DNA of 5,138 bases from Oscillospiraceae bacterium (GTDB taxonomy: Bacteria > Bacillota > Clostridia > Oscillospirales > Oscillospiraceae). Location: contig JAFVAS010000125.1 of NCBI GenBank assembly GCA_017480395.1, forward strand, positions 1-5,138, given 5' to 3'. Position numbers and translations under genes: made by a program. The first letter of the stretch is position 1; every line of letters starts with the position of its first letter. Shown piece after piece: positions 1 to 5,138 of this stretch. The notes beneath the pieces are model-generated. The model did not search any database and was not told the origin of the DNA. It worked only from the letters and a program-made list of their open reading frames with translations.

Positions 1-841
1 ACAGCATCTCTGAGGGATTCGGAATCTCCCGCAGGCCCGCATCCAACATCTCAAACACACCGATTTCATTGGTTGCGCCAAATCGATTTTTGGCCGCCCT
101 CAAAATGCGGAACGCCATGTGCTGATCGCCCTCAAAGTACAGCACGCAGTCCACCATGTGCTCCAGCACCTTCGGGCCGGCAATGGAACCCTCTTTGTTG
201 ATATGTCCGATGACAAAAACGGTGATGTCCTCCGATTTGGCCAGGTTCATCAGCGCTGTGGTACATTGCTTCACCTGAGAGACGCTGCCCGGTGTGCTGT
301 CGGTGGAGGCCATGCTCATAGTCTGGATGGAGTCTACAATCAGGATATCAGGCTTGCAGGTGTGCACCGCCTCGATAATGTCCTCCAGATCGGTCTCGCT
401 GAGGAGAAACAGGGTCTCCCCTGCCACCCCCAGGCGCTCCGAACGCAGCTTGATCTGTCTTGCAGATTCCTCACCAGATGCGTACAAAACGGTGCAATTT
501 TTGCACAATTCATTGCATATTTGCAACATTAATGTGGATTTTCCGATGCCAGGCGCGCCGCCGATCAGCACCAAAGAGCCCTTGACCGCGCCGCCTCCCA
601 GCACGCGATCCAGCTCGTTCATCCCAGTCTGGAAGCGCAGCTCATCGGTGGTTTCGATCTCCTGGAGCTTCATGGGCCGGGGCGCTCCGCGCAGGCCGGA
701 GGAGCGCTTGGCCGTTGCTGATTTTGCCTGGCTCGGCTGCTCCACAATGGTGTTCCACTCGCCGCAGGCGGGGCATCTCCCCTGCCATTTTGCCAGCTCA
801 TTGCCGCATTGTGTGCAATAAAACAAGGTTTTATTTTTCAC
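1..841 (-). CDS. radA: DNA repair protein RadA (Sms), C-terminus cut by window edge
   Basis: RadA is a RecA-like ATPase that drives branch migration of recombination intermediates in the cytoplasm. The visible 280 residues carry the family's N-terminal C4 zinc finger (CTQC at 9-12, CPAC at 23-26), a Walker A loop (GGAPGIGKST, 94-103), a Walker B strand ending in D170 (ILIVDS) and the RadA signature KNRFG at 251-255. RadA proteins are usually about 450 residues, so roughly the last 170, including the Lon-protease-like domain, lie left of the window. I chose the GTG at 841-839 because AAAGAGG sits 8 bases upstream and the protein then opens MKNKTLFYCTQC, typical of the family. An overlapping ATG one base off hits a stop at once. 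The gene starts 22 bases after the amidase stop and is probably co-transcribed with it. GHINKEG at 212-218 replaces the more usual GHVTKEG, a mild substitution. Identification is very secure. Confidence 0.97.
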   Translation of the reverse strand, partial: MKNKTLFYCTQCGNELAKWQGRCPACGEWNTIVEQPSQAKSATAKRSSGLRGAPRPMKLQEIETTDELRFQTGMNELDRVLGGGAVKGSLVLIGGAPGIGKSTLMLQICNELCKNCTVLYASGEESARQIKLRSERLGVAGETLFLLSETDLEDIIEAVHTCKPDILIVDSIQTMSMASTDSTPGSVSQVKQCTTALMNLAKSEDITVFVIGHINKEGSIAGPKVLEHMVDCVLYFEGDQHMAFRILRAAKNRFGATNEIGVFEMLDAGLREIPNPSEML

Positions 842-850
842 ATTGCACAC
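811..850 (-). promoter_or_regulatory. Possible mRNA hairpin around the radA start codon
   Basis: In the radA transcript, GUGUGC (850-845) can pair with GCACAC (816-811), and AAUAAAAC (835-828) with GUUUUAUU (824-817) around a 3-base loop. The 9-base bulge between the two stems (844-836) contains the GUG start codon. An alternative 9-bp outer stem, 850-842 with 819-811, is also perfect. The pairing is read directly from the sequence. A role in tuning radA translation, or coupling it to amidase translation, is inference. Confidence 0.4.
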
Positions 851-856
851 CTCTTT
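848..856 (-). promoter_or_regulatory. radA ribosome binding site
   Basis: On the minus strand AAAGAGGTG lies just upstream of the radA GTG. The GG of AGAGG ends 8 bases before the start codon. It decides the GTG start, since no in-frame ATG occurs before codon 57. The last bases of the site overlap the outer stem of the hairpin at 811-850. Confidence 0.7.
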
Positions 857-863
857 CTGTCTT

Positions 864-1568
864 TTATTCTGATGCAAAGGAATAGGTCAGGTAGGAATCC
901 GCGATGACCAGCGCCAGCTGGCATTGATACTCGTCCTGCTCCAGCAGACGGGCCTCCTCTCCGTTGGAGAGAAAGCCGCACTCCACCAGGATGGCGGGGC
1001 AGGTGATGTGATTCATGAGGAAAATGTCCTCGGTGATCTGCTTGGAGCGCCGGGTATTCTCTGGCTGAAGCGCGTCTGCCATCAGGGACTGAGTGAAGAC
1101 GCCCCATTGCTCGCTGCCGCCGGTGGGGGCGTAAAAGACCTGTGTTCCCCAGGCTTTGGGGGTGGAGAAGATGTTCTGATGTATGCTGATCAGCGCGGCG
1201 GGCTTGCTGGCCTCGATCAACTCCACCCGGTGCTCCAGATCAGAGCGCTTCATCTTGACGATGGTGTCGGCGGAGCTGTCCTTGAGGGAATAGTCCCCCG
1301 CCCGGGTCAGCACCGCAGGGATGCCCCAGAAGCCGCAAATGTCTCGCATTTTTAGGACGATGGCCAGGTTGATCTGGCTCTCCGGGGTTCCGGTCAGCGA
1401 GATTGCGCCGCCGTCCTCCCCGCCGTGCCCCGCGTCCAGAATCAGCGTCCGCTGCGCAAAGCGCATGGGCTGAAAGCAAGGGGCTTCCCCCTGGTGCCGC
1501 GCAGTCCATAAGAAGAGCATAATGAGAATCATAACACCGAGCAGTCCGGCCATCCATCTTTTCTTCAT
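864..1568 (-). CDS. cwlD: CwlD-like N-acetylmuramoyl-L-alanine amidase, membrane-anchored
   Basis: This 234-residue protein is a zinc-dependent Amidase_3 enzyme that cuts the amide bond between N-acetylmuramic acid and the peptide stem of peptidoglycan. Residues 1-5 are basic and 7-21 are hydrophobic (GLLGVMILIMLFLW), so it should be anchored with its catalytic domain outside the membrane. Expected zinc ligands are present: H48 in LDAGHGGEDGG, E63 in PESQINLA and H130 in SIHQN; the catalytic glutamate is E196 in LVECGFLSN. The size matches Bacillus CwlD (about 237 residues), which helps make muramic-delta-lactam in the spore cortex, and there are no cell-wall-binding repeats. Assignment to CwlD rather than another short amidase is therefore likely but unproven. 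I chose the ATG at 1568; a TTG at 1586 adds six residues but lacks a good ribosome site. It lies between ung (36-base gap) and radA (22-base gap). Confidence 0.85.
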   Translation of the reverse strand: MKKRWMAGLLGVMILIMLFLWTARHQGEAPCFQPMRFAQRTLILDAGHGGEDGGAISLTGTPESQINLAIVLKMRDICGFWGIPAVLTRAGDYSLKDSSADTIVKMKRSDLEHRVELIEASKPAALISIHQNIFSTPKAWGTQVFYAPTGGSEQWGVFTQSLMADALQPENTRRSKQITEDIFLMNHITCPAILVECGFLSNGEEARLLEQDEYQCQLALVIADSYLTYSFASE

Positions 1569-1572
1569 CCAA

Positions 1573-1579
1573 ATCACCC
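1573..1579 (-). promoter_or_regulatory. Weak ribosome binding site of the amidase gene
   Basis: GGGTGAT on the minus strand ends 4 bases before the ATG at 1568. It is a poor Shine-Dalgarno match at short spacing, but better placed than anything before the TTG at 1586. Translation may depend partly on coupling to ung, whose stop codon is only 36 bases upstream. Confidence 0.4.
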
Positions 1580-1604
1580 GAAGCAAATCTATGCGATTCT
1601 GCCT

Positions 1605-2312
1605 TCAGATAGACGTGCTGTTCAGGCTCCAGTCGATGGGGGCCTCCCCGTGTTCCTGCAAAAACGAGTTCACTTTGCTGAAGGGTCTGGAGCCGAAAAA
1701 ACCCCGGCTGGCGGAGAGCGGACTTGGATGATTGGATGTCAGGATCAGGCGGGGCTTCCCGCCCTCCCCCAGGTGGTTATCCTGAATTTTTTTCTGGGCG
1801 GATTTGCCCCACAACACATAGGCGACGGGCTGCGGCTGCGTCTCCACCACGTCGATTAAATGAGAGGTGAAGCGCTCCCACCCCCACCTCTGATGGCTGT
1901 TTGCCTGGCCCTCATAGACGGTCAGGACGGTGTTCAGCAGCAGGACGCCCTGCCGCGCCCAGTCCTCCAGACAGCCGTGATCTGGCGGCGTGAGGCCCAG
2001 GTCGGCGTGGAGCTCCTTATAGATATTCCGCAGAGAGCGCGGAACCGGCACACCGGGGCGGACGGAAAAGCTCAGTCCATGGGCCTGCCCCATCTCGTGA
2101 TAGGGGTCCTGTCCGAGAATCACACATCGAACAGCTTTTGGAGAAGTGAGGCGCAGGGCGGTGAACAGATCCTCCCGGGGCGGAAAAACTGGAGGATCTG
2201 CGGCCTGATAGGCCAGATCGACCCGTTGTAGCAACTCCGTGCACCAGGGCAAATCCTGGATTGGCGCAAGATAAGGCGCCCAGGCGCCGAGATCGTAGTC
2301 GGACAGAGGCAT
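1605..2312 (-). CDS. ung: Uracil-DNA glycosylase (family 1)
   Basis: Ung removes uracil from DNA, the first step of base excision repair after cytosine deamination or dUTP misincorporation. The 235-residue product has the normal length and all family-1 landmarks: the water-activating loop GQDPYH at 67-72 with catalytic D69 and Y71, which excludes thymine; F82 in GLSFSV, which stacks on the base; N127 in LLLNTVLTV, which reads uracil; and HPSPLSA at 195-201 with catalytic H195 and the DNA-minor-groove leucine loop, followed by GFFGSRPFS. In GQDPYHEMGQAHG the residues EM replace the common GP. This is a change next to the active site but not in a catalytic position. I chose the ATG at 2312 because a strong purine-rich site lies 6 bases upstream. 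ATGs at 2339 and 2378 would add poorly conserved-looking residues and run into the promoter region. It is the first gene of the probable ung-amidase-radA unit. Confidence 0.97.
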   Translation of the reverse strand: MPLSDYDLGAWAPYLAPIQDLPWCTELLQRVDLAYQAADPPVFPPREDLFTALRLTSPKAVRCVILGQDPYHEMGQAHGLSFSVRPGVPVPRSLRNIYKELHADLGLTPPDHGCLEDWARQGVLLLNTVLTVYEGQANSHQRWGWERFTSHLIDVVETQPQPVAYVLWGKSAQKKIQDNHLGEGGKPRLILTSNHPSPLSASRGFFGSRPFSKVNSFLQEHGEAPIDWSLNSTSI

Positions 2313-2318
2313 CTCCCT

Positions 2319-2327
2319 CTCCCCTTT
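2319..2327 (-). promoter_or_regulatory. ung ribosome binding site
   Basis: AAAGGGGAG on the minus strand ends 6 bases before the ATG at 2312. It is the best Shine-Dalgarno match near any candidate ung start, and so selects the 235-residue form over longer versions. Confidence 0.75.
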
Positions 2328-2338
2328 CTCCCATTCCA

Positions 2339-2368
2339 TTGACGTTCCGGGCGTGGATATGGTATCAT
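2339..2368 (+). promoter_or_regulatory. Sigma-A-type promoter of the HAD hydrolase gene
   Basis: TTGACG (2339-2344) matches the -35 consensus at 5 of 6 bases. TATCAT (2363-2368) matches the -10 consensus at 5 of 6 after an 18-base spacer. A TG one base before the -10 box (2360-2361) makes it an extended -10 promoter. Transcription would start near 2375, giving a leader of about 20 bases with the ribosome site in it. This is the best promoter I see in the window. Confidence 0.65.
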
Positions 2369-2371
2369 ATC
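2356..2371. promoter_or_regulatory. Palindrome over the divergent promoter; possible operator or bidirectional -10
   Basis: GATATG (2356-2361) and CATATC (2366-2371) form a perfect 6-bp inverted repeat around GTAT. It covers the plus-strand -10 box TATCAT and also creates TATGAT on the minus strand (2370-2365), a plausible -10 for ung with a leader of about 45 bases. The minus-strand -35 region is poor. The symmetry could serve a repressor or a bidirectional promoter, or be coincidental in an AT-rich stretch. Confidence 0.35.
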
Positions 2372-2383
2372 GACACAAACCCG

Positions 2384-2388
2384 GGAGG
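2384..2388 (+). promoter_or_regulatory. Ribosome binding site of the HAD hydrolase gene
   Basis: GGAGG, within GGGAGGAA, ends 7 bases before the ATG at 2396. This consensus site fixes the start. The same frame is open further upstream to 2261, but that stretch is antisense to ung. Confidence 0.8.
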
Positions 2389-2395
2389 AACAGAT

Positions 2396-3025
2396 ATGAT
2401 TAAGGTGTTTGATCTGGATGGAACGCTGCTGGACTCCAACGGAGTGTGGCGCACCATCGATGAGGAATTTGTGGGCCGACGCGGCTGCGTGCTGACCCAG
2501 GAATACAATGATTATGTGGCCCATGCGATCTTCCCCGACGCCGCACGATTCACCAAACAGTACTATCATCTGGATGAAAGCGAGGAGGAGATCATGGCGT
2601 CCTGGCTGGATCAGGCGTGGCAGGCCTATTCAGCGGAGCTCCCCCTCAAGCCTGGGGCCAAGGCGTATCTGGAGCAGTGCCGCAGACAGGGGGAACGGCT
2701 GGCGCTCTTTACCTCCAGCGAGCCGAGACTCTGCCGGGCCGCCCTGACCCACCATGGGATTCTGGACGCCTTCGATGGCCTTTATTTCGCCCAGATGCTC
2801 CAGATGGAGAAGAAATACACCGAATCCTTTGTACGGCTCAGCGCTCTTCTGGGGGAGCCTGTGGAGGAATGTATCCTGTATGACGACTCCCCCGTCGCAT
2901 GCCGCTCCGCCAAGGCCGCCGGATGGCAGGTCGTTGGAATCAGAGACCCGTTTTTCAGCCACCTGGAGGCAGAGCTGCGCGCCAACTGCCACCGCTGTAT
3001 CGACGGATTTCCCGACCTCTTATAA
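2396..3025 (+). CDS. HAD-superfamily hydrolase, phosphatase-like, substrate unknown
   Basis: This 209-residue cytoplasmic protein has the four motifs of haloacid-dehalogenase-type phosphohydrolases: motif I DLDGT (6-10) with nucleophile D6 and acid/base D8, motif II LFTSSE with T106, a motif III lysine at 139 or 140, and motif IV YDDSP (162-166) with D163/D164 for magnesium. The helical stretch at about 15-85 between motifs I and II is a C1-type cap, as in subfamily IA enzymes such as phosphoglycolate phosphatase and beta-phosphoglucomutase. Such enzymes usually act on small phosphorylated metabolites, but sequence alone does not reveal which. The ATG at 2396 has GGAGG 7 bases upstream and puts DLDGT where the family expects it. 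The gene is alone in its direction, divergent from ung and convergent with pcrA, so it is probably monocistronic. Family call is secure; specific function is not known. Confidence 0.92.
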   Translation: MIKVFDLDGTLLDSNGVWRTIDEEFVGRRGCVLTQEYNDYVAHAIFPDAARFTKQYYHLDESEEEIMASWLDQAWQAYSAELPLKPGAKAYLEQCRRQGERLALFTSSEPRLCRAALTHHGILDAFDGLYFAQMLQMEKKYTESFVRLSALLGEPVEECILYDDSPVACRSAKAAGWQVVGIRDPFFSHLEAELRANCHRCIDGFPDLL

Positions 3026-3052
3026 TTGATATTCTATCACGCAGACCATAGA

Positions 3053-3105
3053 AAAGCAAGGAGCACACGCCTGACCGGTGACGGGGCGTGAGCTCCTTAT
3101 GCTTT
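3053..3105. terminator. Bidirectional Rho-independent terminator between the HAD gene and pcrA
   Basis: The hairpin has three paired segments. AAAGC (3053-3057) pairs with GCTTT (3101-3105), AAGGAGC (3058-3064) with GCTCCTT (3092-3098), and CACGCC (3066-3071) with GGCGTG (3085-3090). There is one A/A mismatch, a 2-base bulge (3099-3100) and a 13-base loop. Short T-rich runs follow on both strands: TTTATCTT on plus and TTTTCTAT on minus. It lies 27 bases after the HAD stop and 3 bases after the pcrA stop, so it can serve both converging genes. Confidence 0.8.
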
Positions 3106-3108
3106 ATC

Positions 3109-5138
3109 TTACGTCTGCTGTTTCTTCAAATGGCTGGAGGCGGAGTTCAGCATCAGGCGCTTGGTGCCCACGTTGTCAAAGGCAATCTCCACCAGCGCGT
3201 CGCCGCCCATGGGTGAGATCGAGATGACCATCCCCACCCCAAAGGCGTCGTGGACAACCATCTCCCCTTTTTGCAGGGCGATGGCACGCCCCTTCCGCCC
3301 ACTTACGATGCTGGAGGTATTGGAATAGACGCTCCGGCGCGGACGCGGTTCCTGCCGCTGTCTCTGGGGATAGAGATCGGAATAGGTCTGATCAAACGAT
3401 CCGCGATTCGATGTCTCGCCTCTCCCCTGCCAGTAGCCACCGTACTCCCGTTCGGTGTCGTAGATACTGCGGCCGGAACGCTCCAGCAGCTCCCCGGGAA
3501 TCTCATCCACAAAGCGGGACATGCGATTGGCCGTCGTGCGCCCAAAGAGCATCCGCTGCGAGGCACAGGTCAGGAAGAGCTGCTTCCGGGCGCGGGTCAG
3601 GGCGACATAGCAAAGCCGTCGCTCCTCCTCCATCTCGTCCTGCTCTCCGATGGCCCGGGTGCCGGGGAAAATGGTCTCCTCCATGCCGACCAGAAACACG
3701 GTGTCGAACTCCAGGCCCTTCGCGGAATGAATGGTCATCATGGAGACACAGGGCTCGTCGGGGTTGCGGTTGTCCAGGTCGGTGTAGAGGGAGACCTCGT
3801 CCAAAAATCCGGCCAATGTGGGCTCCTCCGCGTTTTCGATATAGCCCTGGATGGAGGACTTCACCTCCTGCACGTTTTCGATGCGGGTGCGGTTCTCCAG
3901 AGTGTTCTTGGCCTCCAGCGCGGCGATGTAGCCGGTCTCCTCCACCACACGGTCGTAAAACTCCAGCAGATCCAGATCCGGCTGCTGTGCAGCCAGGCGA
4001 AGTCCCTCAATCAACTCTGTGAATTTTCCCAGCTTCGCCGCCGATTTGGTCAGCGCCGGAAATTCTGACGCCCGCAGCAGGATAGAATAGATCGGACAGC
4101 CCTCCTGCCGGGAGAGGGTCTCCGCCTGCTCCACCGTGCGGGCACCGATTCCCCGGGTCGGCGTGTTGATGATGCGTTTCAGGCGCAGGTCGTCGGCGGG
4201 GTTGTGTATGACGCAGAGATAAGCCAGCATATCCTTGACCTCCGCACGGTCAAAGATTTTGGTTCCGCCATAGACCACATAGGGGATTCCGTTTCGCTTG
4301 AAGGCATATTCCAGCTGGTTGGACTGGGCGTTCATCCGATAGAGGATGGCATAATCCTTCCACGGATTGCCCTGGGCGACGCCGGCGATGATCTGGGAGG
4401 CCACATACTGCGCCTCGTCGCTCTCGTTCATCGCGGTATACGCCTGAATCGGAGCGCCCCCCTCCTGGGCGGTCCACAGCGTCTTCCCTTTCCGGCCCAC
4501 ATTGTTCTGAATGACCGAGTTGGCCGCCTCCAGAATGTTCTGTGTGGAGCGGTAGTTCTGCTCCAGCCGAATGACCCGTGCGCCGGGGTACTGCTCCTCG
4601 AAGGAGAGAATATTTTCGATGGTGGCCCCGCGGAAGCGGTAGATCGACTGGTCATCGTCGCCCACCACACAGATATTGTTCCACTTCCCCGCCAGCAGCG
4701 CGGCGAGGAGATACTGCATGTGGTTGGTATCCTGGTATTCGTCGATCAGAACATAGCGGAACTTGTTCTGCCAGTAACCGCGCACATCCTCGTCCTGTTG
4801 AAGCAGGCGAACCGTGTGGAGAATGATGTCGTCAAAATCCAGGGCGTCCGCCGCCCAGAGACGGCGCTCGTACTCCTGATAGATTTCAGCGATCCGTTTG
4901 AGCCGGTAGTCCCCGCTCTGCTGGCTCTCCCGGGCAAAATCCGCAGCCAGAAGCATCCCATCCTTGGCCCGGGAGATATAGCCCAGCACCGTGCGGGGCG
5001 GATACATCTTGTCGTCCAGCTCCAGCGCCTTCAAAATCTCCTTGATGACGCGGATGGAGTCATCGGTGTCATAGATGGTGAACCGATTGGAAAAGCCCAG
5101 CCGGTCAATGTCCCGGCGCAAAATGCGCACACAGGCGG
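3109..5138 (-). CDS. pcrA: ATP-dependent DNA helicase PcrA (UvrD/Rep family), N-terminus outside window
   Basis: PcrA is the essential Gram-positive superfamily 1A helicase. It unwinds DNA 3' to 5', acts in excision repair and rolling-circle plasmid replication, clears RecA from DNA and binds RNA polymerase. About 675 residues are visible, running from ACVRILRRDID to the C-terminus. Compared with Bacillus PcrA (about 724-739 residues), roughly the first 95-100 are missing, including the Q motif and Walker A. Counting from the GTG codon at 5130 as residue 1, I see motif II IDEYQDTN (129-136), motif III GDDDQSIYRFRGA (157-169), motif IV LEQNYRST (189-196), motif V TIHSAKGLEF (466-475) and motif VI EEERRLCYVALTRAR (501-515). 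A Q/R/Y-rich linker (about 551-613) leads to the C-terminal Tudor-like domain (about 620-670) that contacts RNA polymerase. The codon at 5130 is internal, because conserved residues continue upstream. The gene ends 3 bases from a terminator and converges on the HAD gene. Confidence 0.97.
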   Translation of the reverse strand, partial: ACVRILRRDIDRLGFSNRFTIYDTDDSIRVIKEILKALELDDKMYPPRTVLGYISRAKDGMLLAADFARESQQSGDYRLKRIAEIYQEYERRLWAADALDFDDIILHTVRLLQQDEDVRGYWQNKFRYVLIDEYQDTNHMQYLLAALLAGKWNNICVVGDDDQSIYRFRGATIENILSFEEQYPGARVIRLEQNYRSTQNILEAANSVIQNNVGRKGKTLWTAQEGGAPIQAYTAMNESDEAQYVASQIIAGVAQGNPWKDYAILYRMNAQSNQLEYAFKRNGIPYVVYGGTKIFDRAEVKDMLAYLCVIHNPADDLRLKRIINTPTRGIGARTVEQAETLSRQEGCPIYSILLRASEFPALTKSAAKLGKFTELIEGLRLAAQQPDLDLLEFYDRVVEETGYIAALEAKNTLENRTRIENVQEVKSSIQGYIENAEEPTLAGFLDEVSLYTDLDNRNPDEPCVSMMTIHSAKGLEFDTVFLVGMEETIFPGTRAIGEQDEMEEERRLCYVALTRARKQLFLTCASQRMLFGRTTANRMSRFVDEIPGELLERSGRSIYDTEREYGGYWQGRGETSNRGSFDQTYSDLYPQRQRQEPRPRRSVYSNTSSIVSGRKGRAIALQKGEMVVHDAFGVGMVISISPMGGDALVEIAFDNVGTKRLMLNSASSHLKKQQT

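Noticed and set aside
817..838. Plus-strand hairpin followed by a T-run, resembling a terminator
   Set aside because: The stem is almost all A-T and no plus-strand gene lies upstream. The pairing makes more sense in the radA message on the minus strand.
2313..2378. Longer ung starts at 2378 or 2339
   Set aside because: The ATG at 2312 has the best ribosome site, and the longer forms would run through the divergent promoter and the ribosome site itself.
2261..2395. Upstream in-frame extension of the HAD gene by 45 codons
   Set aside because: It is antisense to the ung start, crosses the promoter, and the extra residues are low-complexity and Arg/Pro/Ser-rich. The ATG at 2396 has a consensus ribosome site and fits the family.
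3250..4068. Long open frame of 272 codons on the plus strand opposite pcrA
   Set aside because: It lies wholly antisense to a clearly conserved helicase gene, shows no recognisable domain and is expected by chance opposite GC-rich coding DNA. The same applies to the frames at 3411-4022 and 924-1355.
5128..5130. GTG at 5130 as the pcrA start
   Set aside because: Codons upstream (Ala-Cys before VRILRRDID) continue a conserved PcrA segment, and the Walker A region would be missing. The gene is simply cut by the window edge.
1..5138. CRISPR array, insertion sequence, tRNA, rRNA or riboswitch
   Set aside because: I saw no direct-repeat array, transposase, terminal inverted repeats, cloverleaf or conserved aptamer core. 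Nearly all bases are in ordinary core genes.

Overview
The window looks like core chromosome of a moderately GC-rich, spore-former-related Firmicute. I would guess Clostridia, Oscillospirales-like. That placement is inference: it rests on a Gram-positive PcrA-type helicase, a short membrane-anchored CwlD-like amidase, purine-rich Shine-Dalgarno sites and fairly high GC. No taxonomic search was possible. The window holds five protein genes, two of them cut by the window edges. I found no RNA genes, mobile elements or CRISPR arrays, and no gene-free stretch over 300 bases.

Layout from left to right. Bases 1-841 (minus) hold the N-terminal 280 codons of radA, a DNA recombination/repair ATPase. 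Bases 864-1568 (minus) encode a CwlD-like N-acetylmuramoyl-L-alanine amidase. Bases 1605-2312 (minus) encode uracil-DNA glycosylase (ung). Transcription runs ung, then the amidase, then radA, with gaps of 36 and 22 bases, so these three probably form one transcription unit that continues left of the window. Bases 2396-3025 (plus) encode a small HAD-family hydrolase, divergent from ung across an 83-base intergenic region with a good plus-strand promoter and a palindrome over its -10 box. Bases 3109-5138 (minus) hold pcrA without its N-terminal part. It converges on the HAD gene, and a long hairpin between the two stop codons can terminate transcription from both sides.

The theme is genome maintenance: Ung removes uracil from DNA, RadA promotes branch migration in recombination, and PcrA unwinds DNA during repair and at stalled transcription or replication. 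The cell-wall amidase and the HAD phosphatase-like enzyme sit among these genes without an obvious mechanistic link.

I see no convincing novel system. The points most worth a second look are at the level of regulation: a hairpin that places the radA GTG start in an internal bulge, and the symmetric, possibly bidirectional promoter between ung and the HAD gene.
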